Assembly (NCBI RefSeq): GCF_014217805.1
Contig: NZ_CP055155.1
Coordinates: 52,704 to 116,703 of the forward strand
Direction of reading: 5' to 3'
DNA: 64,000 nt
Origin: Adhaeribacter swui
Lineage (GTDB): Bacteria; Bacteroidota; Bacteroidia; Cytophagales; Hymenobacteraceae
Shown here one piece after another: positions 24,635 through 33,014 of the stretch. The position numbers and the translations under genes were made by a program. How positions within the stretch are numbered: position 1 is the first letter of the stretch; the number at the start of each line of letters is the position of its first letter. The notes beneath the pieces are model-generated. The model saw only the letters and a list, made by a program, of their open reading frames with translations. It did no database searches and was not told the origin of the DNA.

Positions 24635-24778
24635 TCCGGAAATACGTTGACCAAGTTATCTCACGAAACGACGGAATGTTGATACTGAAAAAGACCTGGT
24701 TACGCCAGGTCTTTTTTGTTAAATACCTATCTCAAAAGAGCATCTCATTATTCAAGCTTCAATTATGATTGCTGAGAT
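24635..24778 (+). repeat. Structured intergenic repeat, copy A
   Basis: This ~144-bp unit has a counterpart at 57901-58043 with the same order of blocks. It begins TCCGGAAATACGTTGACCA, then TCTCAC, then AAACGACGGAAT. A hairpin with T-run follows (24688-24716), and the unit ends with TACCTATCTCA...TGATTGCTGAGAT. The lengths differ by one base while the linkers diverge, which points to conserved structure. It lies ~270 bp upstream of the metalloprotease gene. Confidence 0.7.
24688..24716 (+). terminator. Terminator-like hairpin inside repeat copy A
   Basis: A perfect 12-bp stem AAAAAGACCTGG/CCAGGTCTTTTT with a 5-nt loop (24700-24704) is followed by further T. It has the form of an intrinsic terminator, but no plus-strand gene ends immediately upstream. 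It may end a short non-coding transcript. Confidence 0.7.
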
Positions 24779-25049
24779 GGTATTCTAAAAATAAATCAGA
24801 GATAGACCGCATAAAAGCTTAAATTTCACTGGTATAATAATTCTAATTAAATATTAACAACGAATAAGGTAACACAATGCTTTTCACTAGAATATATAGA
24901 GAAACAACGAATAGGTATATGTGCAAGAGATTTACCTAGCATTTAATACCTTACTTCTAGTAAAAGCGCCTCTGCCTGATAATAGCCAGCAGAGTTCTGA
25001 AATAAGTTTTTACCTACCTTATACTTACTAGTAATTTAATGGTGCCTCT

Positions 25050-28000
25050 ATGAAAAAACTCTACTGTTGCTTAATACTGTTTATCTACTGGCTTGGGTGG
25101 CCAACAAGCCTGCAAGCGCAAACACCAATCAATTTAGGCAAAACAACAGACCTGATAGCTACCTTCCGAGCGAAAGCCTCTATTAATTCCAGAAAGGTCA
25201 CTGCCTTAAATAATCAAATTAAACAAGCCGTACCCGGGCAAAGAACCTTGTTCCTAAATATAAATACAAGTAAAAAGGAAGGGTCTGCGGAGGTTTTTAT
25301 CGGGAATGTGGTCGCCAGAAAGAACAGTTCCTACTTCTTAAAAGCGGATGGTACGAACCTTTCCGGTTATCTCATTCTACAAGATGAGAAAAGAGCTTAT
25401 CAATATTCCTCGAAAACTAACGGACAAGCCTATCTGCAAGAAGTGGATATCAATAAAGTAATTTGCGTGGATTTGCCACTGGTTAGTTCACCACCAGGAA
25501 TCGCTAACAACCAGGTGCTTGCTCCGGCAGTGAAAGTGCCCCTGCTGGAAAGTTTACCAGGGGCAGGCGCGGTAGTTTTACTCGATTTTGATGGCGAGTA
25601 CGTCAGTGGGACGGGATGGAATGGTGGAAAAGCCATTGATGCAGCTCCCGCTCAGTTCTCTTCCTTGGAAATGGAAGAAGTTTGGAAAATAATAAGTGAA
25701 GATTTTCGCCCGTATGAGCTTAATATTACGACGAATGAAGCAGTATTTGCCCAAGCAGCGGTGACTCGTCGCATGCGGGTTATTTTCACTCCTACCAGGC
25801 AATGGTATGGTTACGTGGGAGGGGTGGCTTATATTGGATCTTTTAACTGGAATAGTGATACACCCTGCTGGGCGTTCAATTCAGGCGTAAAAGCAGCCGG
25901 TGATGTGGGATCTCATGAAGTAGGGCATACGCTAAAATTAAGGCATGATGGAAGAAGCTCCCCGGCTGAAACCTATTATTATGGTCAGGGAAACTGGGCT
26001 CCCATTATGGGTTCATCCTATTATCGGGAACAAGCTCAGTGGAGTAAGGGGGAATATCCAGCAGCTAACAATAAGGAAGATGATGTATCCATCATGGCGA
26101 CCAATGGTTTTAAGTATCGCTCCGATGATCATAGTAATACGACCGATAGTGCCACGGTTTTAACTAAAGATGCAGAAGGAAAAGTGTTGCCGGCTTATAA
26201 TAAAGGAATAATTACAACTGATACTGACACGGATGTTTTTTCTTTCATAACGGATGGGGGCAAAGTATCTTTACAAGTAAATCCCAATCCAAGTTATCCC
26301 AATCTGGATGTGCTCCTTACTTTAAAGAATGACTCTCTTAAAACCATTGCCAAATCTGATTCCACAGGTATGTCTGCTGCGCTGAATGTCACTTTAGCGG
26401 CGGGTACCTACTATTTATATATTGATGGTGCTACCGGAGATATGGGCGCTACGTCTAACTATGGTTCGCTCGGGGAGTATTCTATTGCCGGGTTCATTCC
26501 AACATTCTGCATTCCCGCCCTGGCGAACGATTGTAAATCCGGAGATATAATCAATAATTTTAGCTTCCATAATCTGGTAAATTATAATTCTGACTGCGGT
26601 GGCCAGGCTGCTGGCTATACGGACTACCTTCCTACGGGTACCTTTACTACTACTGTATCACGCGGCCAAACTTATAAGCTTAGTGTACAAGCCGGCGCTA
26701 GCCGCGCCCAAGGTTTTGGCGTTTGGATTGACTATAACAACGATCAAGATTTTGGTGATGCGGGTGAATTTATTTACAGTTCCCCTACTTTTGGAACGCA
26801 GGTTTACGATGCAACCATTACTATTCCCCTGGAAACAACAACAGGTACGAAGCGTTTACGGGTAAGATCTCAGTACCAGGCAACTTTAACCAGTAATCAA
26901 GAGTGCGCGGCTTTTGCCGGCGAAACCGAGGATTATATTATTACCATTCAGGATCCAGTGGTAAGTAGTACCCAATGGAATCTGCGTTACGGGGGGAAGG
27001 ATCAGGAAGGATTTACCACTATTTTGAAAACGGCTGATGGAGGCTATCTATCCGGCGGCTTTTCTACCTCCGGAATGAGTGGCGATAAAACGCAAGATAA
27101 CCGGGGTAAAAATGATTACTGGATTATCAAGACGGATGCTAATGGTCAAAAAATCTGGGATAAACGCTACGGTGGAGCAGCGGACGATTACTTGAACCGC
27201 GTCATTCAAACAATCGATGGGGGCTATCTGCTGGCTGGTTCCTCCCTTTCGGGTACCGGTGGTGATAAAACACAAAATAGTCGGGGAGACCGCGACTACT
27301 GGATTGTAAAAATTAATAGCACCGGCGTAAAGCAATGGGATAAACGCTTCGGCGGTTCTGGTTACGAAGAACTGAAAAAAGTACTACAACTCTCTACCGG
27401 AGAATATATTTTAGCGGGTTACAGCAATTCGCCCGCCAGCGGGGACAAGCGCAAACCCAGCCGGGGGGGGACCGATTACTGGATTGTAAAGGTAAGTAGT
27501 ACCGGTTCTCTCCTTTGGGAAAGAAATTACGGTGGCGACTTAAATGATATTTTATCTGGGATTGTGCAAACCGCGGATGGAGGTTTTGTATTAGGGGGCA
27601 GTTCCGTTTCCGGCAAGGGGGGAGATAAAACCGAGGTAAGTCGAGGTGATAAAGATTTTTGGTTGGTGCGGATTGATAAAAATGGTAAAAAGCTATGGGA
27701 TAAAACCTATGGTGGTAGTGGCCAAGACGATGCTTTTTCTTTAGGTACCATCCGGCAAGGAGGCTTCTTTATAGCTGGACAAAGTGACTCTCCTGCGGGA
27801 GGAGATAAAACCAGGGTAAGTCAGGGTGGAAAAGATTTCTGGTTTATCAAGGTAGCCAATAATGGTGTTAAAATCTGGGATAAAAGGTTTGGCGGCAGCA
27901 AAGACGAAGAACTTCGGGCGAGTATACAGACCAGCGATGGTGGCTTCATTCTAGCGGGTAAATCGTTTTCGGATAAAGGGGGCAATAAGACCCAGAACAG

Positions 28001-28547
28001 CCAGGGATCTAGTGATTACTGGATTGTTAAAACGGACCAGGATGGTATGTACCAGTGGGATAAACGTTTTGGCGGCAGTGGAGCCGAAGAATTACGCGCG
28101 GTAACGCAAACTAGTGATGGCGGCTTGCTTCTAGCCGGAAAATCCGAATCTGGCGCGAGCGGTGATAAAACGCAGCCTAGTCAAGGAAAAACAGACTTCT
28201 GGCTGGTGAAAGTAGCGCCGGACGCTAAATCGATAGTCGCTAAGCGAGAAGCAAACGAGGCAGAAGAATTACTGGTTTCCGCCACACAGCTGCAAATAAG
28301 CGCGCACCCGAACCCCTTCTCCGATAAGGTGACGATTAGCTTTACTCTACCTGATACGCAATCCGCAACAATTAAAGTGTACGATTTACAAGGTAGAGAA
28401 ATAACAACTTTGTTTCAAGAGGAGGCAGAAGCAAAGAAGGAGTATACCGTAGAATGGAAAGTAAACAAACAGAAGGCAGGCATTTACATATTACAACTGC
28501 TCACTCCGACAAAACATAGCCAACACAAACTTCTACTAAGTCAATAA
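25050..28547 (+). CDS. Secreted zinc metalloprotease with seven-repeat domain and T9SS signal
   Basis: A 1165-aa protein with a signal peptide ending near residue 24 (PTSLQAQ). The metzincin-like zinc motif HEVGHTLKLRH lies at residues 289-299, with Lys at the position usually held by Gly. A pre-peptidase C-terminal domain (about 370-480) and a GEVED domain (about 500-635, with WIDYNNDQDFGDAGEF) follow. Then come seven near-identical 60-residue repeats (about 643-1062, each WDKRFGG...GGYLLAG...GDKT...DYWIVK), likely a seven-bladed propeller. A type A T9SS sorting domain with PNPFSDKVTISF ends it. It is probably secreted and degrades extracellular protein. A terminator follows at once. Confidence 0.9.
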   Translation: MKKLYCCLILFIYWLGWPTSLQAQTPINLGKTTDLIATFRAKASINSRKVTALNNQIKQAVPGQRTLFLNINTSKKEGSAEVFIGNVVARKNSSYFLKADGTNLSGYLILQDEKRAYQYSSKTNGQAYLQEVDINKVICVDLPLVSSPPGIANNQVLAPAVKVPLLESLPGAGAVVLLDFDGEYVSGTGWNGGKAIDAAPAQFSSLEMEEVWKIISEDFRPYELNITTNEAVFAQAAVTRRMRVIFTPTRQWYGYVGGVAYIGSFNWNSDTPCWAFNSGVKAAGDVGSHEVGHTLKLRHDGRSSPAETYYYGQGNWAPIMGSSYYREQAQWSKGEYPAANNKEDDVSIMATNGFKYRSDDHSNTTDSATVLTKDAEGKVLPAYNKGIITTDTDTDVFSFITDGGKVSLQVNPNPSYPNLDVLLTLKNDSLKTIAKSDSTGMSAALNVTLAAGTYYLYIDGATGDMGATSNYGSLGEYSIAGFIPTFCIPALANDCKSGDIINNFSFHNLVNYNSDCGGQAAGYTDYLPTGTFTTTVSRGQTYKLSVQAGASRAQGFGVWIDYNNDQDFGDAGEFIYSSPTFGTQVYDATITIPLETTTGTKRLRVRSQYQATLTSNQECAAFAGETEDYIITIQDPVVSSTQWNLRYGGKDQEGFTTILKTADGGYLSGGFSTSGMSGDKTQDNRGKNDYWIIKTDANGQKIWDKRYGGAADDYLNRVIQTIDGGYLLAGSSLSGTGGDKTQNSRGDRDYWIVKINSTGVKQWDKRFGGSGYEELKKVLQLSTGEYILAGYSNSPASGDKRKPSRGGTDYWIVKVSSTGSLLWERNYGGDLNDILSGIVQTADGGFVLGGSSVSGKGGDKTEVSRGDKDFWLVRIDKNGKKLWDKTYGGSGQDDAFSLGTIRQGGFFIAGQSDSPAGGDKTRVSQGGKDFWFIKVANNGVKIWDKRFGGSKDEELRASIQTSDGGFILAGKSFSDKGGNKTQNSQGSSDYWIVKTDQDGMYQWDKRFGGSGAEELRAVTQTSDGGLLLAGKSESGASGDKTQPSQGKTDFWLVKVAPDAKSIVAKREANEAEELLVSATQLQISAHPNPFSDKVTISFTLPDTQSATIKVYDLQGREITTLFQEEAEAKKEYTVEWKVNKQKAGIYILQLLTPTKHSQHKLLLSQ

Positions 28548-28561
28548 GCATCAAGATTTAA

Positions 28562-28601
28562 TTAAAAAGCCAGAAATGAAACCTCATTTCTGGCTTTTTA
28601 A
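28562..28601. terminator. Strong bidirectional terminator between convergent genes
   Basis: Perfect 18-bp arms (28562-28579 and 28584-28601) with the loop AACC. The arms start TTAAAAAGCC and end GGCTTTTTAA, so either strand yields a GC-containing stem followed by T. It separates the metalloprotease gene from hxsC. Confidence 0.92.
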
Positions 28602-28602
28602 A

Positions 28603-28634
28603 ATGTCCTAATAAACTAATTTTATGTTAAATAG
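28603..28634 (+). repeat. Short dispersed repeat, variant copy
   Basis: This ~30-bp sequence (TGTCCTAATAAACTAATTTT followed by ATGTTAAATA) closely matches 61306-61337. The two halves of that motif also flank the IS110 element at 55.3-56.5 kb. It follows the terminator directly. Confidence 0.5.
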
Positions 28635-28658
28635 AAATTTAACAGTTTACAGGCTATA

Positions 28659-29798
28659 TTAATAAGTTATTGCTCTTAAATTTTTGCTACGCATTGTTTC
28701 TGCCGAAGCAAAAAAGCCTCCACATTCATTAACTACGGCACATTTAGTACATTCTTCAAAATAGATGTTTTTCCAATCGGAAATTGATCTTCTACTGTAG
28801 TCCCATAAATCTTTTGGCATCAAGCATAGTTGCGAATTATAGATAGAAACATTTAAATCTTTACTGGATAAAAATTCTACGGCTTCTCCTAATTCATTCA
28901 TGTAATCTACCGGATCTATCCAGAGCTTATCTATATTATGAGGCGTATAACCTTGGTTCTCTAAACCCATAAAAGCAATATGCTCTACAAAAGGCAAATT
29001 TTTATAAATGAATTTTGCCAGCTTTACTAATCGGGGGATAGATTGCTGTTGTAGAACTACACGAATCTCTATACGCTGGTTGTTTGCTGCTAAATTATAT
29101 AATCCTTGGATGGTCTGATTAAAGGCATCTTTTGCCTGTACAATATAGTCATGGGTCAGGTAATAATCCGAGTAAAGAGGAATGCCTAACATCAAACGAT
29201 TAAAATCCAAGACCCCGAGCCGATCAGCAATACTCCGCCAGGCAAAAGATCTCCCGTTGGTTAAACAATGCACTTCGGTTTCTGGTAGTTCATACTTTAT
29301 AAGCTCTAATAACTCAAAAAATGAGTTTCCCATTAAGGTGGGTTCTCCTCCCGTAATTCCCAATTCAAAACAGCTCTTTGGAATTAAAGGGATCAATTGT
29401 TTATGAATTTCGAAAAGATAATCTATGTCATTCTTGTCCTTTGGTGGCTGAGAGCACATCAAGCAGTTGCTATTGCATCTTTCCGTTACTAGAATAAAAT
29501 TATGATTCGATTCCGCCCGATATAAAGTATTAATAACGCCATCTGTATTCACAACAATAATATCGCCCTCTCTTAAATGCTCTAAGCTAGTTATGGAATG
29601 AACATAAGGAGTATCAATCCTATCGGACGAAAGGTTATGGGTAGTAATAATTACTTTGAACTCCCTTTCTACAAATCCAATATATTGATCATCAATAATC
29701 AATATTAAATTTGAATCTAGAGCAAAAGCATTTCTAGTAACTTTTGCTACGATTGGTTTCAGGATATTTAAAGGCTTGCCTTTGGTTTTTAGTAGCAT
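28659..29798 (-). CDS. hxsC: His-Xaa-Ser system radical SAM maturase HxsC
   Basis: A 379-aa radical SAM enzyme. The [4Fe-4S] motif CNSNCLMC (Cys108, 112, 115) lies in FILVTERCNSNCLMCSQPP, and GITGGEPTLMG supplies the SAM-binding GGE motif. A C-terminal cysteine cluster is visible in FEECTKCAVVNECGGFF. The N-terminal ~95 residues form the extra domain typical of HxsC. Together with HxsB it is thought to modify the His-Xaa-Ser repeats of HxsA; the product is unknown. Its start codon directly follows the hxsB stop. It is the last gene of the operon and ends at a strong terminator. Confidence 0.93.
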   Translation of the reverse strand: MLLKTKGKPLNILKPIVAKVTRNAFALDSNLILIIDDQYIGFVEREFKVIITTHNLSSDRIDTPYVHSITSLEHLREGDIIVVNTDGVINTLYRAESNHNFILVTERCNSNCLMCSQPPKDKNDIDYLFEIHKQLIPLIPKSCFELGITGGEPTLMGNSFFELLELIKYELPETEVHCLTNGRSFAWRSIADRLGVLDFNRLMLGIPLYSDYYLTHDYIVQAKDAFNQTIQGLYNLAANNQRIEIRVVLQQQSIPRLVKLAKFIYKNLPFVEHIAFMGLENQGYTPHNIDKLWIDPVDYMNELGEAVEFLSSKDLNVSIYNSQLCLMPKDLWDYSRRSISDWKNIYFEECTKCAVVNECGGFFASAETMRSKNLRAITY

Positions 29799-31304
29799 CT
29801 AATTTCTAACCCAGCTATTAAAAATTTTAAAAATACGTTTGTCGCTATCCATCAATTCAAACAGATAGCGGATTATTTCCATGTTTTTCTGGCAGAACAC
29901 ACTCGTAGGACGATAGCCAAAGATGTCTCCTTGAGTTGCATGGTTTAAAACGGGATCTGTACCACAATAAGCTTGGAAAGCACATTCGGAACAACCAGGC
30001 AGGGATTCATTTGTCCAGGATTCTGCCAATTGAAATACCTTTTCTCCGTAAAATATATCTTGGTAAGTACTAGTATCTAAATCTCCAAGCAGAAAGGTAG
30101 TATCTTTCATTTCCGCTAACATTCTGGCTTCATCCGAGGCATAAATTTTCCCATCGTAATTAAAAACTATGACATTATTTATCATTCCTGCTGGAGATTG
30201 TAAATCCACATATCCCACTGGAAAAGGAGTAAGTATTTTGCGTAGAATGATGGTTGCGTAGTCCTCCCTAAAGAAATACCCTTGAAGATTATAATCAATA
30301 ATTCTATTAAGGGCTATCTTATAAAATTCCAAGAAGCGATTTGTATCGTACTTGTTCTTTTTTTCATTCCTAACGGCAAATCCAAAGGGGCTAATTGGCC
30401 TTAAGAAAATACTGTTAAAATTTAACGAAAAATACTCATCTACTATTTCGGTTGGGTAATCTAGGGATAAAGTAGAAGTTGTCAGTAGGGCGGACACTCT
30501 ATCATTTCCTAAAAACTCTCGGCACTTACTTATACCCTGTACCGCTAATTGGTAACTGTCTTTGCCCTTTTTATGTCTATTCTGATTATGAATATTCTCC
30601 GGGCCATCTAGGGAAGTAGAAATTAAGATGTTGTTTTCACGGCAAAAAGAAAGGATGGATTCATTTAAAGGAGCTAGGTTGGTGCATATAACGAAGGTTA
30701 CTTTCTTATCATAATGCAATGCTTCTTCTTTAGCCTTTTGGACTGCGTATATTATTTGATCAAATGCCAGCAGAGCTTCTCCTCCTTGAAATTCCATTGT
30801 TACATTTGGGTTAGGAGACTGCATCATAAGCTCAATACCCTTATCAATATGATGCTTTTTCATATCGAAGGTATTTTTATCCTCGCTAACCCGGGACACC
30901 TGGCAGTAATGACAAGTATGTTCGCAACGGAGGGTAATAACAAAAATATGAAGGGAGGTAAAATTATCGAGGAACGACTTTTTGGTGCGATATCGCGTTG
31001 CCAATACCTCTAATAAAGCCGGAATTCTTTCTTCACTTATAAAGAAGCCTGAAATTAAATCCCCATATAGTTCTTCATCCGTAAGTTTTGAGATTCTTCG
31101 GCTAACAATCTTTTCGACAGTGCCAGTAGGAACAACTAGGAAATCACCTACTTCATTAACGATTATTTCTTTTTCCTGATTAAGACGGATAAACCTAAAA
31201 GGTAACAGATAGTACTTATCATCTGGGTTGGCATCATAGAATTCAAGTTCTTTAAATTTTCTAGAAGCCCTTGCATTAGGTTTTATAATATCAAGCGCTA
31301 TCAT
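29799..31304 (-). CDS. hxsB: His-Xaa-Ser system radical SAM maturase HxsB
   Basis: A 501-aa radical SAM enzyme with the cluster motif CEHTCHYC (Cys127, 131, 134), the SAM-binding segment MEFQGGEALLAF, and a SPASM-like C-terminus with CSECAFQAYCGTDP and a further Cys in SVFC for auxiliary clusters. The layout resembles anaerobic sulfatase-maturase-type peptide-modifying enzymes and matches the HxsB family in length and order. Its first codon overlaps the hxsD stop (4 bp, ATGA), and hxsC begins directly after its stop, so the maturases are made in equal amounts. Confidence 0.93.
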   Translation of the reverse strand: MIALDIIKPNARASRKFKELEFYDANPDDKYYLLPFRFIRLNQEKEIIVNEVGDFLVVPTGTVEKIVSRRISKLTDEELYGDLISGFFISEERIPALLEVLATRYRTKKSFLDNFTSLHIFVITLRCEHTCHYCQVSRVSEDKNTFDMKKHHIDKGIELMMQSPNPNVTMEFQGGEALLAFDQIIYAVQKAKEEALHYDKKVTFVICTNLAPLNESILSFCRENNILISTSLDGPENIHNQNRHKKGKDSYQLAVQGISKCREFLGNDRVSALLTTSTLSLDYPTEIVDEYFSLNFNSIFLRPISPFGFAVRNEKKNKYDTNRFLEFYKIALNRIIDYNLQGYFFREDYATIILRKILTPFPVGYVDLQSPAGMINNVIVFNYDGKIYASDEARMLAEMKDTTFLLGDLDTSTYQDIFYGEKVFQLAESWTNESLPGCSECAFQAYCGTDPVLNHATQGDIFGYRPTSVFCQKNMEIIRYLFELMDSDKRIFKIFNSWVRN

Positions 31305-31663
31305 ATGCTTTGCGGATTGAAGCCTACTGGATCGGACAACTCAGATTGGGGAGTGTCATCAACTTCGTAGTAAGCAAATGCCTTGGCAATTACTAGCTCT
31401 CGAATAGATTGGGTTTCTTTTGTAACAATATCCCGCAGTTTAAAATCAACTAAGTCTCTTTTAACTTTAGTTACAACTTCTTCGAAATCCATCGCAACAT
31501 GCATTGGTTTCAGTATTACCTGAAAAGCCTCAGCTGAATAGTTAATAATATTTACCTCAAAATTGGCACCATACCAATAAAAACATTTGTATAGGGTGTC
31601 TAAAGTATATATCTCTTTATTAACCTCTAAAATAATTGTATCATCAATCCTATCAATTTTCAT
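31301..31663 (-). CDS. hxsD: His-Xaa-Ser system protein HxsD
   Basis: A 120-aa protein with the HxsD pattern: an N-terminal strand ending IYTLDTLYKCFYWYGANFEV, a middle beta part, and a helical segment with FKLRDIVTKETQSIRELVIA. HxsD is the small conserved companion of the two maturases. It might recognise the precursor, similar to RRE-type peptide-binding modules in RiPP pathways (inference). It overlaps hxsA by 11 bp and hxsB by 4 bp, placing it between precursor and enzymes in one transcript. Confidence 0.9.
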   Translation of the reverse strand: MKIDRIDDTIILEVNKEIYTLDTLYKCFYWYGANFEVNIINYSAEAFQVILKPMHVAMDFEEVVTKVKRDLVDFKLRDIVTKETQSIRELVIAKAFAYYEVDDTPQSELSDPVGFNPQSI

Positions 31664-32411
31664 CCTGTAAGCTTTTCAATGTTGTAATTGTTGAGTCTCC
31701 CGCTTTTCCGTCTGGTTTAAGCTCATTTTCATTCTGAAAATTTTTAACCGCTTTTTCTGTCTTATCACCAAAATAACCCGTTATCGGGGTATCGTAGCCA
31801 ATAGCAGTTAACATAGCCTGAAGCATCTGAACATCTGCTCCTTCACAACCTTTAAAAAGAACCCGGTAGAAATAGTATTCTGTATCTACGCTTATTGATG
31901 TATTAGAATTGCTATCAATATCCAGTGAATTGGTAGGATAAATTGCAGGAGAATTACTAATGGGATCTGCCGTCCTTTTTGAAGGGGTATAAGTTGGAGC
32001 TGGCGACGAACTAGGGGCCGGCGTATAGGTAGGATTAGGTTTATAAGTTGGGGTAGTAGATGGCGCCGGTGAACTGTAAGTTGGAGAAGAATAAGTAGCT
32101 GAAGATGAGTAATGAGAACTATGGGAGCTATGGGAACTGTGTGATCGGTGAGAACTATGAGAACGATGAGAAGTATGCATCGCCATAAAACTATTATCCG
32201 GATTGCTCATGTTTAGTTTTAATACAAGCCGTGGTTTTATAACTTGCTTGGTAACCTGCTCAATGTTTAAATTATGATCTGGGTTATCTTTTATATCATA
32301 AAAGCTACTTGCTGCTTCTGTTTGGTTGCTAGCAAGAGCACTTATTGATGCGGTAATAAGTGCTAATGATTTTTGAGCCAGGCTAAAAAACCCTTTTTTA
32401 ATTTTACTCAT
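31653..32411 (-). CDS. hxsA: His-Xaa-Ser repeat precursor protein HxsA
   Basis: A 252-aa protein with a hydrophobic N-terminal export signal (about residues 10-33). Eight uninterrupted His-Xaa-Ser triplets occupy residues 79-102 (H79-T-S to H100-Y-S). A long Ser/Pro/Thr/Tyr-rich low-complexity linker follows (about 103-165), and then a peptidoglycan-binding domain at about 185-248 (VQMLQAMLTAIGYDTPITGY, then FGDKTEKAVKNFQ). The triplets are the presumed substrate of HxsB/HxsC. The binding domain suggests the modified product is anchored in the cell wall. It heads the operon and faces higBA across a perfect palindrome. Confidence 0.93.
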   Translation of the reverse strand: MSKIKKGFFSLAQKSLALITASISALASNQTEAASSFYDIKDNPDHNLNIEQVTKQVIKPRLVLKLNMSNPDNSFMAMHTSHRSHSSHRSHSSHSSHSSHYSSSATYSSPTYSSPAPSTTPTYKPNPTYTPAPSSSPAPTYTPSKRTADPISNSPAIYPTNSLDIDSNSNTSISVDTEYYFYRVLFKGCEGADVQMLQAMLTAIGYDTPITGYFGDKTEKAVKNFQNENELKPDGKAGDSTITTLKSLQDEN

Positions 32412-32481
32412 ATATTCTATGATTATAGTAATGTAAAAGCAATAATACTGCTAACTTGATCCAGCCTTGCCTAAGATAGGA

Positions 32482-32537
32482 AAAGTTTAAGACGGAAAAA
32501 ATACCTAATTTTAGGTATTTTTTCCGTCTTAAACTTT
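32482..32537. repeat. Perfect 27-bp-arm palindrome between hxsA and higB
   Basis: Arms 32482-32508 and 32511-32537 are exact inverted copies around a TT centre (arm begins AAAGTTTAAGACGGAAAAAA). It lies in a divergent promoter region, where a terminator is not expected, although its A/T runs could form one in either direction. It may act as an operator, an insulating double terminator or a cruciform. Confidence 0.85.
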
Positions 32538-32671
32538 GCTAATTAAATGTATATAAAATTTTATTAAGTTGTTTAAATACAGCTTAATAATGTTTAACGT
32601 CTATCATTTTTTTTCAAATTGCTATAAGTTTACAAAATGTGAACTTATATTTGTTTTCAATCGTATTTTTA

Positions 32672-33004
32672 ATGAGAATACATCTAATAAAGAAGCAAAC
32701 TATTGAGGATTATGTCTTAAAACAGGCAAGAAGTAAGACTTCTTTTGGTATGTGGCTTACAACCTTAAAGTATGCAGATTGGCAAGAACCAGGAGATATT
32801 AAAAGTACTTTTGGATCGGCAGATTTATTAGGAAATGGTAGTAGTCGGGTTGTTTTTGATATTGGAGGCAACCATTATAGAATGATCTGCAAGTATTCTT
32901 TTGGAGAAAAGCAAGTGCACCTGTTTATCTGCTGGTTGGGGACTCACGCTGAATACACCAAATTATGTGCTGCTAATGAGCAGTACACGGTAGATCAATT
33001 TTAA
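32672..33004 (+). CDS. higB: HigB-family mRNA interferase toxin
   Basis: The ATG at 32672 (MRIHLIKKQTIEDYV) is preferred to a GTG 33 bp upstream because HigB proteins begin at this point. The 110-aa protein carries the family pattern WLTTLKYADWQEPGDIKSTF, then VVFDIGGNHYRMICKYSF, then LGTHAEYTKL with the conserved His near the end. HigB cleaves mRNA on the ribosome. The antitoxin gene follows after 10 bp in the toxin-first order typical of higBA. It may stabilise the neighbouring hxs and recombinase segment. Confidence 0.92.
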   Translation: MRIHLIKKQTIEDYVLKQARSKTSFGMWLTTLKYADWQEPGDIKSTFGSADLLGNGSSRVVFDIGGNHYRMICKYSFGEKQVHLFICWLGTHAEYTKLCAANEQYTVDQF

Positions 33005-33014
33005 ATGATTTAAA

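Noticed and set aside
24577..24768. A 63-codon plus-strand frame
   Set aside because: It runs through the structured repeat and its terminator hairpin; the other copy of the repeat does not preserve the frame.
26976..28235. Regular ~180-bp repeats that could be mistaken for a repeat array
   Set aside because: They are in frame and encode seven 60-residue protein repeats of the metalloprotease, so they are not CRISPR or a DNA-level array.
32106..32180. Short-period nucleotide repeat in hxsA, possibly low-complexity noise
   Set aside because: It encodes the His-Xaa-Ser triplets and is accompanied by the specific HxsB, HxsC and HxsD genes, so it is functional coding sequence.
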